Positions 27,728 to 38,793 of a DNA stretch of 56,663 bases are shown in pieces (the first letter of the stretch is position 1; each line of letters begins with the position of its first letter). A program made the translations under genes and the position numbers. A model generated the notes under the pieces. The model saw only the letters and a list, made by a program, of their open reading frames with translations. It did not search any database and had not been told where the DNA came from. Origin of the DNA: Owenia fusiformis (taxonomy: Eukaryota > Annelida > Polychaeta > Sabellida > Oweniidae); contig CAIIXF020000702.1 of assembly GCA_903813345.2 (NCBI GenBank), positions 1-56,663 of the forward strand, in the 5' to 3' direction.

Positions 27728-27961
27728 AGATAAACATTTGACCTAATTTCCCAGAAACTAGGTCTCATTACCCAGCTGACTATGTTAGCAGATTTTAGTA
27801 AGTCCTTCTAGTTGCTGAGAAAACTGGCAAAGAAAGAATAATAATAACTAGATTTTGGAAATTGAACGAAGTTCAATTTCAGACTCCAGATCTAGACTTT
27901 TTTTAGCCGAGTCATCCAGAATAAGCCGAGTCATCCAGAATAAGCTGAGTCATCTACAAAG

Positions 27962-28169
27962 AGATGGATAAATAAAATAGGAAGGTGGGATAGGATAGAA
28001 TAGGAACGAACGATAGGATAGAATAAGAAAGAAGGATAGGATAGAATAGAATAGGAAGAAAGGATAGGATAGGAAGGATAGGAAGGAAAAGATACGAAGA
28101 AAGGATAGAAAAGATACGAAGAAAGGATAGAAAGGAAGGATAGGATAAGATCAGATAGGAAGGATGGAT
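27962..28169 (+). repeat. Purine-rich GGATA minisatellite of M2
   Basis: About 200 bp of imperfect AGGATAGGATAGAATAGGAA repeats, almost pyrimidine-free except T on this strand. It is present only in B modules. Confidence 0.85.
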
Positions 28170-29329
28170 GAATTTTTCAACATTTTCTTCTCTACTCTTG
28201 ACTTTCTATCAGGATACCATCAGATCGATTTTCCGAAATTTCAAAACGCCATAACTTCCGAAGCGGAAGTCGGATCGAAATTTGATTGAAAGATTCGGAT
28301 TCCTGACAAAATTCTACCCCTAATTCATAACTCATACGTTAAATTTGGAGCTTTTTTATTTTGACCTACTTTTCGGACACGCCATAACTTCCGAACCGGA
28401 AGTCGGATCGAAATTTGGTTTGCAGATTCGGATTCCTGACAGAATTCTACCCTTAATTCATAACTCATATATTAAATTTGGAGAACTTTTTATTTTGACC
28501 TACTTTTCGGACACCATATCTCAAAAGTGGGTCAAAATACTTTCTGACGGCAAGAGGCTAACACTATTAGCATATTCTTGGCTACATGTATACACAATTT
28601 CGAAGAATATAATTAAAGTGTAGTGTCAGAATCGAAAAAATAAGAAAAACCTATGAATTTGACCTAGATTTTGACCTAGGCATTTCGGTGTCAAAATTGT
28701 GAAGCTAGATGGCTTTTGAGGTCCCCTTCTTTTAAAGGCTTTGATTATATGAAGCTGAACTCAGTCTATATTCCGTATTTTTCACTTCAAAAAAATATTT
28801 TTTCCCATTGACTTAACATGGGCACCAAATTTAGCGAATTTTGGGTTTTCAAAACGCCATAACTTCCGAACCAGAAGTCAGATCCAAATTTTGTTTTCAG
28901 ATTCGGAATCCTGAGATAATTCCCTATAAGAATAATATTCTGGACATTTGATTCGGAGAACTTTTTTTTGGACCTCGTTTTCGGACACTGATATCTCGAA
29001 ATCGGTTTGAGATATCAAAAAACTAAATCGACCCTAGGTTTCCTACTTTTTTATAAGGAACACAATGAAAAAAACCCGGATCGAAAATATTGAAGGACGA
29101 CCGAGAAAATCGAAAAAAGTGACAAAGTACTGGATTTGACCTAGTTCATGACCTTTGACCTAGATAAAAATTTGACCCAATTTCCGAGGAACTAGATTCT
29201 GGACCTTAATTGACCAAATAACTGACTTTACTGAAAACCTTACGGTTATTGAGAAAACGTGCTTAGAATAATAATAATAAGAAGAAGAAGAAGAAGAAAA
29301 AGAATAATAAGAAAACTGACGAAAACAAT

Positions 29330-29354
29330 AGACTCCAGATTTCATCTGGAGTCT
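29330..29354 (+). repeat. Terminal hairpin of M2
   Basis: Inverted repeat AGACTCCAGAT / ATCTGGAGTCT with a 3-nt loop, followed by AATAACTAG. One of the 13 hairpins of this family in the window. Confidence 0.85.
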
Positions 29355-29359
29355 AATAA

Positions 29360-32045
29360 CTAGACATGTAAATTGAACAAGTTCAATTTAAGACTCCAGA
29401 TTTAATTCTTTTTTTAAGCTGAGTCATCCAGAATACTTGTAAGCTGAGTCATCCAGAATAAGCTGATCGAGTCAGCTAGAATTTAGACATTTAGACAACT
29501 CTCCATTTTTTATCTTCGACTCCATTGGCTTAACATGGGGATATCATCATATCGACTTTTCGAGACTCCAAACCGCTATAACTATCTAACCAGAAGTTAG
29601 ATTGTATTTTGGTTTAAAGATTCGGACTCCTGAGAAAATTTACCCTTAATTCATAACTCATACATTAAATTTGGAGATTTTTTTATTTTGACCTACTTTT
29701 TGGACACCATATCTCAAAAGTGGGTCAAAATACTTTCTGACGGCAAAAGGCTATCACTATAAGCACACTCTTTGCTACCTGTATACAAAATTTCGAAGCA
29801 AATCATTAAAGTGTAATGTCAGAATCGCAAAAATAAGGAAAATTATGAATTTGCCCTAGATTTTGACCTTGGCATTTTGGTGTCCAAATTTTAAAGCTAG
29901 ATAGCCTTCGAGGTCCCCTTCTTTTAAAGGCTTTCAGAATGTTAAGCTGTACTCAGTCTATATCTGGTATTTTAGACTTCAAAAAAATCTTTTTCCCTAT
30001 TGACATAACATGGGGCACCAAATTTAGCAATTTTTGAGCTTTAAACGCTATAACTTTCAAACAGAAAGTCGGATCGAAATTTGGTTTGCAGATTCAGATT
30101 CCTCAGAAAATTCTATCCTTATTTCATAACTCATATGCTAAATTCGGAGAACTTTTATTTTGACCTACTTTTCGGACACCATATCTCAAAAGTGGGTCAA
30201 AATACTCTCTGACGGCAAAAGGCTAACACTATTAGCACACTCTTTGCTACCTGTATACAAAATTTTGAAGCAAATCCTAAAAGTGTAGTGCCAGAATCGC
30301 AAAAATAAGGAAAAACTATGAATTTGACCTAGATTTTGACCTAGGCATTTTGGTGTCCAAATATTGAAACTAGGTAGCTTTTGAGGTCCCCTTCTTTTAT
30401 AGGAATTCATTATCTTAAGCTGTACTCAATCTATATCTCGTATTTTACACTTCAAAAAAATCTTTTTTCCTTGACTTTCTATCAGGATAACATCAGATCG
30501 ATTTTTCTCGAAATTTCAAAACGCCATAACTTTCAAACCGGAAGTCGGATCGAAATTTGATTTAAAGATTCGGATTCCTGACAAAATTCTACCCCTTATT
30601 CATAACTCATACGTTAAATTTGGCGAATTTTTATTTTGACCTACTTTTAGGACACGCCATAACTTTGGAACTGGAAGTCGGATCGACATTTGGTTTGCTA
30701 ATTCGGATTCCTGAGAAAATTCTACTCTTAATTCATAACTCATACGTAAAATTTGGAGAATTTTTTATTTTGACCTACTTTTCGGACACCATATCTCAAA
30801 AGTGGGTCAAAATACTCTCTGACGGCAAAAGGCTAACACTATAAGCTCACTCTTTGCTACCTGTATACAAAATTTCGAAGCAAATCCTAAAAGTGTAGTG
30901 CCAGAATCGCAAAAATAAGGAAAAACTATGTATTTGACCTAGATTTTGACCTAGGGATTTTGGTGTCCAAATTTTAAAGCTAGTTAGCCTTCGAGGTCCC
31001 CTTCTTTTATAGACTTTCAGAATCTTAAGCTGTACTCAGTCTTTATCTGGTATTTTACACTTCAAAAAAATCTTTTTTCTCATTGACATAACATGGGGCA
31101 CCAAAATTAGCGATTTTTGAGCTTTCAAAACGCCATAACTTCCCAACGAAAAGTCGGATTGAAATTTGGTTTGCAGATTCGGATTCCTGAGAAAATTCTA
31201 CCCTTAATTCATAACTCATAAGTTAAATTATGAGAAATTTTTATTTTGACCTACTTTACGGACACCATATCTCAAAAGTGGGTCAAAATACTTTCTGACG
31301 GCAAAAGGCTCTCACTATTAGCACACTCTTTGCTACCTGTATACAAAATTTTGAAGCAAATCCTAAAAGTGTAGTGCCAGAATCGCAAAAATAAGGAAAA
31401 ACTATGAATTTGACCTAGATTTTGACCTAGGCATTCTGGTGTCCAAATTTCAAAGCTATGTAGCTTTTGAGGTCCCCTTCTTTTATAGGCATTGAATATG
31501 TTAAGCTGAACTCAGTCTATATCTTGTATTTTACACTTCGAAAAAGCCTTTTTTCCCATTGACTTAACATGGGCACCAAATTTAGCGATTTTTGAGATTT
31601 CAAAACGCTATAACTTCCGAACCGGAAGTCGGATCAAAATTTTGTTTGCAGATTCGGATTCCTGAGATAATTCTACACTTATTTGATAATTCACACGTTG
31701 AATTTGGAGAATTTTTTATGTTCTGACCTACTTTTCGGACGCCATATCTCAAAATCGGTAAGAGTAATCAAAAAACGGTTTGCCTTACGGAATTAGCTTT
31801 TTTTCTAAGGAACATGATGAAAAAAACCCGGAGCGAAAATACCAAAGGACGACTGAGAAAACTTGTGAAATAGCAAAAAGAGACGATTTGACCTAGTTCT
31901 TGACCTTTGACCTAGATAAACATTTGACCTAATTTCCCAGAAACTAGAACTCATTACCTAGTTGACTATGTTAGCAGATTTTAGGAAGTCCCTCTAGTTG
32001 CTGAGAAAACGCGGAAAGAAAGAAAAATAATAATAATAATAATAA
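29360..32045 (+). repeat. Hairpin-bounded module M3 (subfamily A, longest)
   Basis: CTAG, palindrome at 29369-29390, two perfect TGAGTCA words plus a third broken by a 4-bp insertion. Four cassettes (markers at 29739, 30211, 30821, 31297; spacings 472, 610, 476), so the length difference from M1 is internal cassette number. The 474-type spacing lacks one sub-repeat of roughly 135 bp that begins near GCCATAACTTCCGAACCGG. A-type tail with DR1 at 31901 and an (AAT)n tract before the next CTAG. Confidence 0.85.
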
Positions 32046-32160
32046 CTAGATTTTGGAAATTGAACGAGTTCAATTTCAGACTCCAGATCTAGCCTTTTTT
32101 TTAGCCGAGTCATCCAGAATAAGCCGAGTCATCCAAAATAAGCTAAGTCATCCAGCAAAA

Positions 32161-32342
32161 GATGGATGGATGAAAAAGGAAGGAAGGATAGGATAGAATA
32201 GGAAGGAACGATAGGATAGACTAGGAAAGAAGGATAGAATAGAATAGGAAGAAGGGATAGAATAGGAAGGATAGGAAGGAGAGGATACGAAGCAAGGGTA
32301 GATAGGAAGGATAGGATAGGATCAGAAAGGAAGGATGGATGC
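32161..32342 (+). repeat. Purine-rich GGATA minisatellite of M4
   Basis: Imperfect AGGATAGAATAGGAAGGA repeats, homologous in position to those of M2 and M5 but different in copy number. Confidence 0.85.
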
Positions 32343-33502
32343 ATTTTTCAATATTTTCTTCTCTACTCTTGACTTTCTATCAGGATACCATCAGATCAAT
32401 TTTTCTTGAAATTTCAAAACGCCATAACTTCCGAACCGGAAGTCGGATCGAAATTTGATTTGCAGATTCGGATTCCTGACAAAATTCTACCCCTAATTCA
32501 TAACTCATACGTTAAATTTGGCGAATTTTTATTTTGACCTACTTTTCGCACACGCCATTACTTCGGAACCGGAAGTCGAATCGAAATTTGGTTTGCAGAT
32601 TCGGATTCCTGAGAAAATTCTATACTTAATTCGTAACTCAAACGTCAAATTTTGAGAATTTTTTATTTTGACCTACTTTTCGGACACCATATCTCAAAAG
32701 TGGGGCAAAATACTTTCTGACGGCAAAAGGCTAACACTATTAGCACACTCTTGGCTACATGTATACAAAATTTTGAAAAGTATAATTAATCTGTAGTGTC
32801 AGAATCGCAAAAATAAGGAAAAACTTTGAATTTGACCTAGATTTTGACCTAGGCATTTTGGTGTCCAAATTTTAAAGCTAGATGGCTTTTGAGATCCCAT
32901 TCTTTTAAAAGCTTTCATTATATTTAGCTGAACTCAGTCTATATTTCGTATTTTTCACTTCAATAAAATCTTTTTTCCCATTGACTTAACATGGGCTCCA
33001 AATTTAGCGATTTTTGAGCTTTCAAAACGCCATAACTTCAGAACCGGAGGTCTGATCCAAATTTTGTTTTCAGATTTGGAATCCTGAGAAGATTTCCTAT
33101 AAGACTAATATCCTGGACATTTGATTCGGAGAACTTTTGTTTGGACCTTGTTTTCGGACACTGATATCTCGAAATCGGTTTGAGATATCAAAAAACTAAA
33201 TCGATCCTAGCTTTTCTACTTTTTTATAAGGAACACAATGAAAAAAACCCGGATCGAAAATATTGAAGGACGACCGAGAAAATCGAAAAAAGTGACAAAG
33301 TACTGGATTTGACCTAGTTCTCGACCTTTGACCTAGATAAAAATTTGACCCAATTTCCGAGGAACTAGATTCTGGACCTAAATTGACCAAATGACTGACT
33401 TTACTGAAAACCTTACGGTTATTGAGAAAACTTGCTCGGAATAATAATAATAAGAAGAAGAAGAAGAAGAAAAAGAATAATAAGAAAACTGACGAAAACA
33501 AT

Positions 33503-33632
33503 AGACTCCAGATTTCATCTGGAGTCTAATAATAAGAAAACTGGCAAAAGCAATAGACTCCAGATGAAATCTGGAGTCTAATAATAAGAAAACTGGCAAA
33601 AGCAATAGACTCCAGATTTTCATCTGGAGTCT
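33503..33632 (+). repeat. Three tandem terminal hairpins of M4
   Basis: Inverted repeats AGACTCCAGAT/ATCTGGAGTCT at 33503-33527, 33555-33579 and 33607-33632, each preceded by AATAATAAGAAAACTGGC-type spacer. Spacing is 52 bp. Confidence 0.9.
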
Positions 33633-33633
33633 A

Positions 33634-36600
33634 ATAATAGGATTTGGCCATACGCGTATAGAGGGAAATGGCTCTAGGGACGCTTTGAGGGCCTATAATG
33701 GTCGATTGAAGGACAGGGAATCTAGGGAGGTAGTTGGGGAGAATGTCTGGCTCGTGCTTCGCGGATCCGTCGAGGTCAAAAAATAGTCCTTCAAAAAATA
33801 GGCCTTCCAGACGTCTATATAGAGCTTTCGACGTAGATTCGAGCAGCGTACGCGTCGTTCTACATTCCGCAATCGTTAGTTTGAGGAAGGGAATCGTTGT
33901 TTACGAAATGCTCTAGTCATCGTTCGGGCCTATTTTCTTTCAAATGTCTGTTGTTCGCAGAGATACGTATACCAAGTGTATTCGTGCCGTCTAGATATAC
34001 GGCAACGGTGGCCCGTACGCGAACTTCAAACGCGTATATCTCGATAACTAATGGTCGGATTTCAATTTGGTTCACTGTTTTTTTAATGCTCGGAAAACTG
34101 TCTTTCCGACCAGCTAGTTTTCCTCCGATTCTGACTTCTTAAGGAGGCTCGAGAGGCCGAAATAGCGGAAATGCAGATTTCGACCTAGATTTCGACCTTT
34201 GACCCAGATAAGGATTTGACCTAATTTCCGAGCAACTACGCCTAGCCCCCTAACAACGTGCATGAGTAGATTTATCCAAATATCTCTCGTTGATGAGAAC
34301 GTGTGGTTAGAAAGATTTTTGCTTTTGCACATACAAAAGCAAAAATCATAATAGGATTTGGCCATACGCGTATAGAGGGAAATGGCTCTAGGGACGCTTT
34401 GAGGGCCTATAATGGTCGATTGAAGGACAGGGAATCTAGGGAGGTAGTTGGGGAGAATGTCTGGCTCGTGCTTCGCGGATCCGTCGAGGTCAAAAAATAG
34501 TCCTTCAAAAAATAGGCCTTCCAGACGTCTATATAGAGCTTTCGACGTAGATTCGAGCAGCGTACGCGTCGTTCTACATTCCGCAATCGTTAGTTTGAGG
34601 AAGGGAATCGTTGTTTACGAAATGCTCTAGTCATCGTTCGGGCCTATTTTCTTTCAAATGTCTGTTGTTCGCAGAGATACGTATACCAAGTGTATTCGTG
34701 CCGTCTAGATATACGGCAACGGTGGCCCGTACGCGAACTTCAAACGCGTATATCTCGATAACTAATGGTCGGATTTCAATTTGGTTCACTGTTTTTTTAA
34801 TGCTCGGAAAACTGTCTTTCCGACCAGCTAGTTTTCCTCCGATTCTGACTTCTTAAGGAGGCTCGAGAGGCCGAAATAGCGGAAATGCAGATTTCGACCT
34901 AGATTTCGACCTTTGACCCAGATAAGGATTTGACCTAATTTCCGAGCAACTACGCCTAGCCCCCTAACAACGTGCATGAGTAGATTTATCCAAATATCTC
35001 TCGTTGATGAGAACGTGTGGTTAGAAAGATTTTTGCTTTTGCACATACAAAAGCAAAAATCATAATAGGATTTGGCCATACGCGTATAGAGGGAAATGGC
35101 TCTAGGGACGCTTTGAGGGCCTATAATGGTCGATTGAAGGACAGGGAATCTAGGGAGGTAGTTGGGGAGAATGTCTGGCTCGTGCTTCGCGGATCCGTCG
35201 AGGTCAAAAAATAGTCCTTCAAAAAATAGGCCTTCCAGACGTCTATATAGAGCTTTCGACGTAGATTCGAGCAGCGTACGCGTCGTTCTACATTCCGCAA
35301 TCGTTAGTTTGAGGAAGGGAATCGTTGTTTACGAAATGCTCTAGTCATCGTTCGGGCCTATTTTCTTTCAAATGTCTGTTGTTCGCAGAGATACGTATAC
35401 CAAGTGTATTCGTGCCGTCTAGATATACGGCAACGGTGGCCCGTACGCGAACTTCAAACGCGTATATCTCGATAACTAATGGTCGGATTTCAATTTGGTT
35501 CACTGTTTTTTTAATGCTCGGAAAACTGTCTTTCCGACCAGCTAGTTTTCCTCCGATTCTGACTTCTTAAGGAGGCTCGAGAGGCCGAAATAGCGGAAAT
35601 GCAGATTTCGACCTAGATTTCGACCTTTGACCCAGATAAGGATTTGACCTAATTTCCGAGCAACTACGCCTAGCCCCCTAACAACGTGCATGAGTAGATT
35701 TATCCAAATATCTCTCGTTGATGAGAACGTGTGGTTAGAAAGATTTTTGCTTTTGCACATACAAAAGCAAAAATCATAATAGGATTTGGCCATACGCGTA
35801 TAGAGGGAAATGGCTCTAGGGACGCTTTGAGGGCCTATAATGGTCGATTGAAGGACAGGGAATCTAGGGAGGTAGTTGGGGAGAATGTCTGGCTCGTGCT
35901 TCGCGGATCCGTCGAGGTCAAAAAATAGTCCTTCAAAAAATAGGCCTTCCAGACGTCTATATAGAGCTTTCGACGTAGATTCGAGCAGCGTACGCGTCGT
36001 TCTACATTCCGCAATCGTTAGTTTGAGGAAGGGAATCGTTGTTTACGAAATGCTCTAGTCATCGTTCGGGCCTATTTTCTTTCAAATGTCTGTTGTTCGC
36101 AGAGATACGTATACCAAGTGTATTCGTGCCGTCTAGATATACGGCAACGGTGGCCCGTACGCGAACTTCAAACGCGTATATCTCGATAACTAATGGTCGG
36201 ATTTCAATTTGGTTCACTGTTTTTTTAATGCTCGGAAAACTGTCTTTCCGACCAGCTAGTTTTCCTCCGATTCTGACTTCTTAAGGAGGCTCGAGAGGCC
36301 GAAATAGCGGAAATGCAGATTTCGACCTAGATTTCGACCTTTGACCCAGATAAGGATTTGACCTAATTTCCGAGCAACTACGCCTAGCCCCCTAACAACG
36401 TGCATGAGTAGATTTATCCAAATATCTCTCGTTGATGAGAACGTGTGGTTAGAAAGATTTTTGCTTTTGCACATACAAAAGCAAAAATCATAATAGGATT
36501 TGGCCATACGCGTATAGAGGGAAATGGCTCTAGGGACGCTTTGAGGGCCTATAATGGTCGATTGAAGGACAGGGAATCTAGGGAGGTAGTTGGGGAGAAT

Positions 36601-37203
36601 GTCTGGCTCGTGCTTCGCGGATCCGTCGAGGTCAAAAAATAGTCCTTCAAAAAATAGGCCTTCCAGACGTCTATATAGAGCTTTCGACGTAGATTCGAGC
36701 AGCGTACGCGTCGTTCTACATTCCGCAATCGTTAGTTTGAGGAAGGGAATCGTTGTTTACGAAATGCTCTAGTCATCGTTCGGGCCTATTTTCTTTCAAA
36801 TGTCTGTTGTTCGCAGAGATACGTATACCAAGTGTATTCGTGCCGTCTAGATATACGGCAACGGTGGCCCGTACGCGAACTTCAAACGCGTATATCTCGA
36901 TAACTAATGGTCGGATTTCAATTTGGTTCACTGTTTTTTTAATGCTCGGAAAACTGTCTTTCCGACCAGCTAGTTTTCCTCCGATTCTGACTTCTTAAGG
37001 AGGCTCGAGAGGCCGAAATAGCGGAAATGCAGATTTCGACCTAGATTTCGACCTTTGACCCAGATAAGGATTTGACCTAATTTCCGAGCAACTACGCCTA
37101 GCCCCCTAACAACGTGCATGAGTAGATTTATCCAAATATCTCTCGTTGATGAGAACGTGTGGTTAGAAAGATTTTTGCTTTTGCACATACAAAAGCAAAA
37201 ATC
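33634..37203 (+). repeat. 714-bp satellite array 2 (exactly five units)
   Basis: 3570 bp, exactly 5 x 714, apparently identical to the consensus of array 1 and in the same orientation. It begins with ATAATAGGATTTGG directly after the last M4 hairpin and ends after its own hairpin at CTAG of M5. It therefore occupies the place of a module rather than interrupting one. Confidence 0.97.
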
Positions 37204-38793
37204 ACTAGACTTTGGAAATTGAACGAAGTTCAATTTCAGACTCCAGATCTAGACTTTTTTAAGCCCAGTCATCTAAAATAAGCCGAGTCATCCAGAATAA
37301 GCTGAGTCATCCAGAATAAGATGGATGGATAAAATTGGAAGGTAGGATAGGATAGAATGGGAAGGAACGATAGGATAGAATAAGAAAGAAGGATAGGATA
37401 GAACAGAATAGGAAGAAAGGATATGATAGGAGAGGTTAGGAAGGATAGGAAAGAAAGGATACGAAGGAAGGATAGGAAAGAAAGGATACGAAGGAAGGAT
37501 AGATAGGAAGGATAGGATAGGATAGGATCAGATAGGAAGGATGGATGAATTTTTCAATATTTTCTTCTTTACTCTTGACTTTCTATCAGGAAACCATCAG
37601 ATCGATTTTCCGAAATTTCAAAACGCCATTACTTCCGAACCGGAAGTCGACTCTAAATTTGATTAAAAGATTCGGATTCCTGACAAAATTCTACCCCTAA
37701 TTCATAACTAATATGTGAAATTTGGCGAATTTTTCTTATGACCTACTTTTTGGACACGCCATAACTTCGGAACCGGAAGTCGGATCGAAATTTGATTTGC
37801 AGATTTGGATTCCTGACAAAATTCTACCTCTAATTCATAACTCATACGTTAAATTTGGAAACTTTTTATTTTGACCTACTTTTCGGACACGCCATAACTT
37901 CCGAACCGGCAGTCAGATTCAAATTTGAATTGCAGATTCAGATTCCTGACAAAATTCTACACCTAATTCATAACTCATACGTTAAATTTGGAGAACTTTT
38001 TATTTTGACCTACTTTTCGGACACCATATCTCAAAAGTAGGTCAAAATACTTTCTGACGGCAAAAGGCTAACACTATTAGCACTCTCTTGGCTACATGTA
38101 TACACAATTTCAAAGAATATAATTGAAGTGTAGTGTCAGAATCGCAAAAATAAGGAAAACCTTTGAATTTGACCTAGATTTTGACCTAGGAATTTTGATG
38201 TCCAAATTCTGAAGCTAGATGGCTTTCGAGGTACCCTTCTTTTGAAGGCTTTCATTAAATTAAGCTGAACTCAGTCTATATTTCGTATTTTTCACTTCAA
38301 AAAATATCTTTTTCCCATTGACTTAACATGGGCACAAAATTTAGCGATTTTTGAGTTTTAAAAACGCCATAACTTCCGAACCAGAAGTCGGATCGAACTT
38401 TGGTTTGTAGATTCCGATTCCTGACAAAATTCTACCCCTAATTCATAACTCATACATTGAATTTGGAGCACTTTTTGGTGTGACCTACTTTCTGGACGCC
38501 ATATCTCAAAATCGGTTTGAGATATCAAAAAACTAAATCGACCCTAGATTTCCTACTTTTTTATGAGGAACACAATGAAAAAAACCCGGATCAAAAATAT
38601 TGAAGGACGATCGAGAAAATCGAAAAAAGTGACAAAGTACTGGATTTGACCTAATTCTTGACCTTTGACCTAGATAAAAATTTGACCCAATTTCCCACCA
38701 ACTAGATACTGAACCTAAATGAACTGTATAATGGTCTTTACTGGATACCTTATAGTTATTGAAAAAACTCTTAAAGAAAAATAATAATAATAA
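37204..38793 (+). repeat. Hairpin-bounded module M5 (subfamily B)
   Basis: ACTAG (CTAG at 37205), palindrome 37215-37237, GAGTCATCCAG repeats with one perfect TGAGTCA, GGATA minisatellite, one cassette (38056), B-type tail with DR1 at 38659. It ends with an (AAT)n tract and no terminal hairpin. Confidence 0.85.
37319..37546 (+). repeat. Purine-rich GGATA minisatellite of M5
   Basis: Longest of the three B-module tracts; includes a duplicated AAAGGATACGAAGGAAGG segment. Confidence 0.85.

Larger units (their letters stand above)
26133..27847 (+). repeat. Hairpin-bounded module M1 (subfamily A)
   Basis: Starts ACTAG, then palindrome TAAATTGAAC/GTTCAATTTA (26143-26164) and AGACTCCAGATTT. The head has three TGAGTCA words. 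The body contains two copies of a cassette marked by GACGGCAAAAGGCT (26501 and 27111, spacing 610). The tail has the A-type sequence AACCCGGAGCAAAA, a perfect TGACCTTTGACCT (27715-27727) and an AAT microsatellite that runs into CTAG of M2. No open frame of note. Confidence 0.85.
27848..29359 (+). repeat. Hairpin-bounded module M2 (subfamily B)
   Basis: Starts CTAG, palindrome GAAATTGAAC/GTTCAATTTC (27858-27880), then AGACTCCAGATCTAG. The head has AGCCGAGTCATCCAG repeats and a purine-rich GGATA minisatellite. One internal cassette (GACGGCAAGAGGCT at 28546). The tail is the B form (AACCCGGATCGAAAA) with DR1 at 29149. It ends in an AAG/AAT microsatellite and one 25-bp hairpin (29330-29354), followed by AATAA and CTAG. 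Confidence 0.85.
32046..33633 (+). repeat. Hairpin-bounded module M4 (subfamily B)
   Basis: CTAG, palindrome 32056-32077, CCGAGTCATCCA repeats, GGATA minisatellite, one cassette (32719), B-type tail with a one-mismatch DR1 at 33321. It ends in an AAG/AAT microsatellite and three tandem hairpins. The next base after the last hairpin linker belongs to satellite array 2. Confidence 0.85.

Noticed and set aside
28345-28623. Plus-strand frames of 74-95 codons in the cassettes (also 30620-30844, 41686-41973, 45524-45802)
   Set aside because: The similar peptides follow from shared DNA. Starts and stops differ between copies, many copies are frame-broken, and conservation is not visibly third-base biased.
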